Shown here piece by piece: positions 5,401-9,089 of a stretch of DNA of 9,089 nt; the first letter of the stretch is position 1, and the number at the start of each line of letters is the position of its first letter. The notes beneath the pieces were generated by a model. The model was not told where the DNA came from. It was given only the letters and a program-made list of their open reading frames with translations, and ran no database searches. The DNA comes from JAUUZT01 sp964654015 (GTDB lineage: Bacteria; Chloroflexota; Dehalococcoidia; GIF9; AB-539-J10). The stretch is taken from positions 1 to 9,089 of the forward strand of contig CAZZHQ010000100.1 of assembly GCA_964654015.1 (NCBI GenBank), written 5' to 3'. The translations under genes and the position numbers were made by a program.

Positions 5401-5438
5401 AAAAGATAACTCCAATAAAATAATAAATGTTATTGGAG
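5401..5438 (-). terminator. Terminator of the gatB-secG-SAM hydrolase operon
   Basis: CTCCAATAA (5410-5418) and TTATTGGAG (5430-5438) form a perfect 9-bp stem with an 11-base loop. Read on the minus strand, the stem is followed by the T-rich TTATCTTTTCTTAT, fitting an intrinsic terminator. The stop codon of the minus-strand gene (5430-5432) is part of the stem. On the plus strand no T-tract follows, so termination of the convergent TauE transcript here is less certain. Confidence 0.7.
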
Positions 5439-6266
5439 AGCAGATACAGTGACTTCATCACCTACTTGGGCACCAAGGTAAGCGCAGGCACTTCTCCCCG
5501 GTATAGATATCTCGATATAGCCACTGCTACCCAAAATAGCCATCAACCCATCTGTCTCTTGATAGTAGCGCATCAATCCTTGTATGTGATACCCGGCTAT
5601 CTCAATCACGACGGATTTCTTTGGCAAATCTGTGCTCCTTATATCAGTAATCAGATTGCCAAAATGATCGACGTATATAACATGACCCAATAAGCTTCCC
5701 TCCTGGTCGACGGAAGGCCTTTGAGCAGGAAAAACATGAAGTGAATTCAGTTTCTCCCCAAATTCATAAAGTGATATACCCAGCGAAAGTCCAGCAGCAA
5801 CTGGTGCGAATATATCTCTCGCATGGAAAGTAGAACTCACTGGCTGACGCCAAAAACGTGGATCAGTGATAGCCACAGCCTCAATCCCCTCGCCTAAAAG
5901 TAGCTTCGTAAATGGCAGGGACCCCTGGCCCGAAGAATCCTCATTCAAAGATAATTCATTAATTACCCAGCTTAAAATACCGTTATCAGGAGCAACAAAC
6001 AGAGCATATGGGGTTTTTAATATCACACCACAACGCTTACTGCCCACGCCCGGGTCAACAACAGCTATATGAATACTTTGTTTGGGAAAATAGCGATACA
6101 CATTATTAAGGACAAATGCACCCTGTGCAATGTTCTGTGGTTCGATAGAATGTGTTATATCGACGATATCAACATCAGGGTTAACGCTGAGGATGGCTCC
6201 TTTAGTAACGGCAACATAAGCATCAGTTAACCCAAAATCTGTTGTTAGAGTTATTATTGAAGACAT
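5430..6266 (-). CDS. SAM-hydroxide adenosyltransferase (SAM hydrolase, DUF62 family)
   Basis: The 278-aa protein is predicted to split S-adenosylmethionine into adenosine and methionine using water or hydroxide, in the cytosol; it is related to the fluorinase and chlorinase enzymes. N-terminal domain motifs are TLTTDFGLTDAYV (7-18), AVVDPGVGSKR (69-78), VAPDNGILSWV (91-101) and TFHARDIFAPVAA (146-158). Asp71, Arg78 and His148 form the D-R-H set that marks the hydroxide-using branch. The C-terminal domain includes VIYVDHFGNLITDI (196-209) and ends in GDEVTV. The physiological role of the family is not settled. The gene begins 9 bases after secG with little Shine-Dalgarno, so its translation is probably coupled to secG. 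The link to SecG and GatB is probably just operon sharing. Confidence 0.93.
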   Translation of the reverse strand: MSSIITLTTDFGLTDAYVAVTKGAILSVNPDVDIVDITHSIEPQNIAQGAFVLNNVYRYFPKQSIHIAVVDPGVGSKRCGVILKTPYALFVAPDNGILSWVINELSLNEDSSGQGSLPFTKLLLGEGIEAVAITDPRFWRQPVSSTFHARDIFAPVAAGLSLGISLYEFGEKLNSLHVFPAQRPSVDQEGSLLGHVIYVDHFGNLITDIRSTDLPKKSVVIEIAGYHIQGLMRYYQETDGLMAILGSSGYIEISIPGRSACAYLGAQVGDEVTVSALQ

Positions 6267-6275
6267 TCTTAGTTA

Positions 6276-6494
6276 CTATGAATACAGCACCGAGATTATT
6301 GCCACTATAACAAAAACAACAGCCAGGACAATAGTAAGAATGAACAAGCTTCTTTCAATCCCTCTACGTGTTCGGTAGACAGAATCAGACTGCCCAAATA
6401 TACCTCCCATACCACCCCCATGGAGCTGAAACATAATGACTACAATTAGCGCTATAGCGATCAGTAATTGAGCAATAGCCAGATACGTTGGCAT
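6276..6494 (-). CDS. secG: Preprotein translocase subunit SecG
   Basis: This 72-aa protein is the small auxiliary subunit of the SecYEG channel in the cytoplasmic membrane. It has two hydrophobic helices, about residues 5-24 (LAIAQLLIAIALIVVIMFQL) and 47-71 (ERSLFILTIVLAVVFVIVAI). The loop between them holds the typical GGGMGGIFG segment (26-34), then the polar SDSVYRTRRGIE. Length and topology fit SecG. Its ATG follows the gatB stop codon with no gap, and the ribosome site TAGGAGAA lies inside the gatB 3' end, so translation of the two is tightly linked. Confidence 0.93.
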   Translation of the reverse strand: MPTYLAIAQLLIAIALIVVIMFQLHGGGMGGIFGQSDSVYRTRRGIERSLFILTIVLAVVFVIVAIISVLYS

Positions 6495-7931
6495 CTACTT
6501 TTCTCCTAACTCTTCCATAAGAATATCTTTTACCATAGCAGGATTGGCCCTTCCCCTGGTAGCTTTCATTACCTGTCCTATAATGAACATCAAGGCCTGT
6601 TGTTTACCCTCTTTAAAATCAGCCACCGATTTTGCATTGCTCTCCATTATCTTGTTCACGACTGCCCTCAACTCACCTTCATCACTAATCTGACTTAGTC
6701 CTTTGTCTTCTATAACGTCGCTAGCATGCTTGCCACTTTGAAACATTTCCTCAAATACTGTTTTAGTAGCCGGTCCGCTAATAACTCCTTTATCTATCAG
6801 TTCAAGCATCTCAACTAGCTTTGCGGGACTTACTCTAGTATTCTCAATATCTGTCCCTGTTAAATTAAGTAACCTGCTGAAATCACCCAGCAGCCAGTTG
6901 CTTACTGCCTTCGCCTTATCACCACCTGCTATTTTTAGACTATCTTCAAAATAGTCAGCCATCGCTTTCGAAGCAGTCAACACGCCAGAGTCATACGACG
7001 GCAATCCATATTGTAGCATAAAACGCTCCCTCTTAGCCTCAGGTAATTCAGGAAGTTTTAATTTGACCTTCTCAATCCAAATCCTATCAAATATCACAGG
7101 AGGCAAATCAGGTTCAGGGAAATACCGATAGTCATTAGCATATTCCTTACTCCTCTGGACAACCGTTACTCCTTCTTGCTCTGTCCACCCCCTGGTTTCC
7201 TGAACGGGTTCGCCCCCCTCTTCATACACTTTCCTTTGCCGTTTTGCTTCATATTTCAAAGACTGATAGACAGCCTTAAAGCTATTCAAGTTTTTAATCT
7301 CAACCTTGGTGAATAGTTCATTAGATCCACTTGGGCGTAGGCTTATATTGGCGTCACATCGGAAGCTTCCCTCTTCCATATTCCCTGTAGACACTCCCAG
7401 GTAACGAAGGATATTCCGCAATTTAATCAAGTAATCTCGTGCGTCCTCAGCAGACCTAATATCCGGCTCGCTAACTGTTTCCATTAATGGTATGCCAGCG
7501 CGATTAACATCAATAAGACTATACTCACCTCTATGCCACGATTTAGCCACATCCTCTTCCAGATGCACGCGAGTGATATTTATCCTCTTCTTTGTTGTTT
7601 TACTATCAATAGTCAGCCAACCATTTTGTCCAATAGGAGCATCGTACTGAGAGATCTGATATCCTTTCATCAAATCCGGATAACAATAGTTCTTACGGTC
7701 GAACTTTGTATATTGGGGAACAGTGCAGTTCAAAGCCAGGGCAGTCATCACCGTGTATTCTATTGCCTTCCGATTTATAACAGGAAGAACTCCCGGCATA
7801 CCCAAACAGACAGGACAGACATGTGTATTAGGAGCTGCGCTGGTATAATCAGCACCACAAGAGCAAAACATCTTGCTCCTGGTTAACAATTGTGCATGAA
7901 CCTCTAATCCGATTATAGTTTCGTAATCCAT
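6495..7931 (-). CDS. gatB: Aspartyl/glutamyl-tRNA(Asn/Gln) amidotransferase subunit B
   Basis: GatB activates the glutamyl or aspartyl group of mischarged tRNA(Gln) or tRNA(Asn) by phosphorylation, then GatA supplies ammonia for amidation; GatC holds the complex together. It has 478 aa, the usual length. N-terminal motifs are YETIIGLEVHAQL (3-15, Glu10 and His12), the zinc site CSC (23-25) with CPVC (39-42), FDRKNYCYPDLMKGYQISQ (77-95), HLEEDVAK (123-130) and DVNRAGIPLME. The region from about 330 onward is the helical linker and YqeY-like tail that contacts tRNA, ending in KATRGRANPAMV. gatA and gatC are not adjacent and are presumed elsewhere. The start at 7931 has no Shine-Dalgarno; a promoter lies only a few bases upstream, so the mRNA may be nearly leaderless. 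secG follows with zero spacing. Confidence 0.97.
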   Translation of the reverse strand: MDYETIIGLEVHAQLLTRSKMFCSCGADYTSAAPNTHVCPVCLGMPGVLPVINRKAIEYTVMTALALNCTVPQYTKFDRKNYCYPDLMKGYQISQYDAPIGQNGWLTIDSKTTKKRINITRVHLEEDVAKSWHRGEYSLIDVNRAGIPLMETVSEPDIRSAEDARDYLIKLRNILRYLGVSTGNMEEGSFRCDANISLRPSGSNELFTKVEIKNLNSFKAVYQSLKYEAKRQRKVYEEGGEPVQETRGWTEQEGVTVVQRSKEYANDYRYFPEPDLPPVIFDRIWIEKVKLKLPELPEAKRERFMLQYGLPSYDSGVLTASKAMADYFEDSLKIAGGDKAKAVSNWLLGDFSRLLNLTGTDIENTRVSPAKLVEMLELIDKGVISGPATKTVFEEMFQSGKHASDVIEDKGLSQISDEGELRAVVNKIMESNAKSVADFKEGKQQALMFIIGQVMKATRGRANPAMVKDILMEELGEK

Positions 7932-7943
7932 AAGCGTAGGACT

Positions 7944-7972
7944 AGTATAACAATCACGCTAAGCTGAGACAA
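7944..7972 (-). promoter_or_regulatory. gatB: Promoter of gatB with extended -10, very close to the start codon
   Basis: On the minus strand TTGTCT (complement of 7967-7972) is followed by 17 bases and then TATACT (complement of 7944-7949), preceded by a TG dinucleotide as in extended -10 promoters. Transcription should start near 7937, only about 6 bases before the ATG at 7931. This agrees with the lack of a ribosome binding site there. Confidence 0.6.
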
Positions 7973-8089
7973 GACATCCCTACAAGTCTCTTCTATCTCC
8001 GCAAATCTTCCAACCAGCGGGGGGGGGCGCTTAATCCGACCAGTAACAGCTGTGACCCTGGATATTTATAGTAGAATATCTTGAAGAAT
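7973..8089. other. Intergenic spacer with a run of nine G; no gene seen
   Basis: No supported ORF or RNA gene was found here. A run of nine G bases occupies 8019-8027, flanked by GC bases (AGC before, CGC after). GATATT (8061-8066) and AATATC (8075-8080) form a short 6-bp inverted repeat with no T-tract. The spacer separates the lyase terminator region from the gatB promoter. Confidence 0.5.
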
Positions 8090-8144
8090 AAAGAGGAGGC
8101 AAGGCCTCTAACCATTGATTAGGATAGTTACCTTGCCTCTCTTT
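8090..8144 (-). terminator. Long hairpin downstream of the CitE-like gene, probable terminator
   Basis: AAAGAGGAGGCAAGG (8090-8104) pairs with CCTTGCCTCTCTTT (8131-8144): 14 base pairs with one bulged G (8096) and a 26-base loop. It lies 35-90 bases after the stop codon of the minus-strand lyase gene. Read on that strand, the stem ends in CTCTTT and is followed by ATTCTT, a modest T-rich tail. On the plus strand it ends in CTTTTC. A competing short stem, GAGGC (8096-8100) with GCCTC (8104-8108), uses the same arm. Confidence 0.5.
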
Positions 8145-8146
8145 TC

Positions 8147-8161
8147 ATAAACCAGGTTTAT
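8147..8161. repeat. 15-bp palindrome ATAAACC-A-GGTTTAT
   Basis: ATAAACC (8147-8153) and GGTTTAT (8155-8161) are perfect inverted repeats around a single A. With a one-base centre this cannot fold as a good RNA hairpin, so it looks more like a site for a dimeric DNA-binding protein. It lies between the lyase stop codon and the long hairpin. There is no promoter beside it that would show what it could control. Confidence 0.4.
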
Positions 8162-8178
8162 AATCTCCGATACTCAGC

Positions 8179-9078
8179 CTATTTTGCGTTACGCATCTTT
8201 TCTTTCTCTTCGATCTGTTTTGCTGTATCAAGTATCTGCAGAGCATTCATGTAGACCGGGGTATCTACCATATGTCCATCTAATACAACTGCAGCTGAGC
8301 CCTTAGCAATGCCCTCTTCCTCGAAGACCTTGACCACTGCTTTAGCCCACACCAATCTTTCTGGAGCAGGGGTGTAAATTCTATGAGAAGGTTCAATCTG
8401 GCTTGGGTGAATCAACATTCGACCCTCAAACCCTAACTGACGGCCATATTTAGTATCAACCTCAAAACCCTCAGTATCTTTGTATGCCACATAAGGACAA
8501 TCAATAGCTACGATACCTGCTGCTCTTGCTGCACATGCCATACGTGCTCTGGCCCAATCTTGCTCATGTCCATTTGGCTGAACCAAATCTACCCTCATAT
8601 CTTTGGTATAGTCAACCGCACCAAAGATTAGAGAATTCACTCTGGGACTTGCCATGGCGGCTTCGTAAACATTTATCATTCCCTTTGCAGTTTCAATTAG
8701 TAACTGAATCTGTATACTGCCCGGTTTTAAACCCCTCTTCTGTTCCATTTCCTCCAATTTCCAATCCAGGCGCTTGACATCATCTGCTCCTCCACACTTG
8801 GCAAGACATACAGCCGTAAGCCCCACATCTACAATAGCTTCACAATCTGCATTGGTCATCCCGGTCTCCCAGTTATTCAGACGAGAATATATTTCTGCAC
8901 CAGTTGCTGCTGCCATTTTAAGATTCTTATGGCTCAACTCACGAGCTTTCTCTTTTTCGGCTGGGGGAACCGAATCTTCAAGGTCAAATGTAATAACATC
9001 AGCAGTTATTTTGGGAATTTTAGCAATCATCTCCTCTTTGTTTCCTGGGACATAAAATACGGAACGTAGAACTGGCAT
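8179..9078 (-). CDS. HpcH/HpaI aldolase / CitE-family acyl-CoA lyase
   Basis: The 299-aa TIM-barrel protein has the CitE motifs in order: RSVFYVPGNK (5-14), DVITFDLEDSVPPAEKEKAR (27-46), SRLNNW (65-70, Arg66), LLIETAKGM (126-134, Glu129), FGAVDYTKDM (152-161, Asp156 as metal ligand) and GFEGRMLIHPSQI (216-228). The tail LDGHMVDTPVYMNALQIL (266-283) is like that of stand-alone citramalyl-CoA, malyl-CoA and beta-methylmalyl-CoA lyases. Such enzymes cleave or form a C-C bond in a 3-hydroxyacyl-CoA with Mg. The exact substrate is not decidable. The citrate lyase partners CitD and CitF are not seen, so a role in the citrate lyase complex is unsupported. The start is secure: AAGGAGGA (complement of 9082-9089) precedes the ATG at 9078. 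Upstream genes lie outside the window. Confidence 0.93.
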   Translation of the reverse strand: MPVLRSVFYVPGNKEEMIAKIPKITADVITFDLEDSVPPAEKEKARELSHKNLKMAAATGAEIYSRLNNWETGMTNADCEAIVDVGLTAVCLAKCGGADDVKRLDWKLEEMEQKRGLKPGSIQIQLLIETAKGMINVYEAAMASPRVNSLIFGAVDYTKDMRVDLVQPNGHEQDWARARMACAARAAGIVAIDCPYVAYKDTEGFEVDTKYGRQLGFEGRMLIHPSQIEPSHRIYTPAPERLVWAKAVVKVFEEEGIAKGSAAVVLDGHMVDTPVYMNALQILDTAKQIEEKEKMRNAK

Positions 9079-9089
9079 ATTTCCTCCTT

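Noticed and set aside
5427..5693. Plus-strand open frame of 88 codons after the TauE gene
   Set aside because: It overlaps the conserved C-terminal domain of the SAM hydrolase on the other strand and starts in the terminator hairpin.
7533..7886. Plus-strand open frame inside gatB
   Set aside because: It is antisense to the conserved GatB N-terminal region, so it is a shadow frame.
8179..9078. Citrate lyase beta subunit (CitE) of a citDEF operon
   Set aside because: There is no CitD or CitF alongside, and the C-terminal extension fits stand-alone acyl-CoA lyases better.

Overview
The window looks like chromosomal DNA of an anaerobic bacterium, most likely a Dehalococcoidia-type Chloroflexota. 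The reasons are the radA-ispD-ispF gene order, the AT-rich spacers with strong Shine-Dalgarno sequences, and a module of anaerobe-associated families (UPF0251, DUF5320, a NifX-like protein and an Mrp ATPase). The taxonomic call is an inference from gene content and recalled gene order, not from a search. No rRNA, tRNA, CRISPR array, transposase or phage gene was seen.

Layout. Positions 1-1758 (+) hold the 3' end of radA (DNA repair), then ispD and ispF, two steps of the MEP isoprenoid pathway; the first two overlap and all three probably share one transcript. A good sigma-70-type promoter at 1819-1847 opens a second plus-strand group: a UPF0251 DNA-binding protein (1895-2371), a Gly-rich DUF5320 protein (2498-2818), a NifX/NafY-like iron-molybdenum cofactor-binding-fold protein (3109-3447), an Mrp/NBP35-type P-loop ATPase (3520-4521) and a TauE/SafE anion permease (4572-5399). 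This middle section has structured spacers: hairpins, an 8-codon mini-ORF with a very strong Shine-Dalgarno, a 14-nt sequence containing TATAAT shared by two upstream regions, and a long inverted repeat just before the NifX-like gene.

The remaining genes are on the minus strand. gatB (7931-6495), secG (6494-6276) and a SAM-hydroxide adenosyltransferase (6266-5430) form a tight operon. Its stop codon lies inside a terminator hairpin where it meets the TauE gene head-on. gatB has a well-placed promoter only a few bases before its start codon, so its mRNA may be nearly leaderless. A 247-bp spacer with a G9 tract, a long hairpin and a 15-bp palindrome separates gatB from a CitE/HpcH-family lyase gene (9078-8179) that begins at the window edge.

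The best candidate for a poorly described system is the UPF0251 / DUF5320 / NifX-like / Mrp module. It has the parts expected for metal- or Fe-S-cofactor handling (a DNA-binding protein with a possible Zn site, a small acceptor-fold protein, a carrier-type ATPase), yet no nitrogenase gene is in view and the ATPase has lost the CxxC used by its relatives to hold a bridging cluster.
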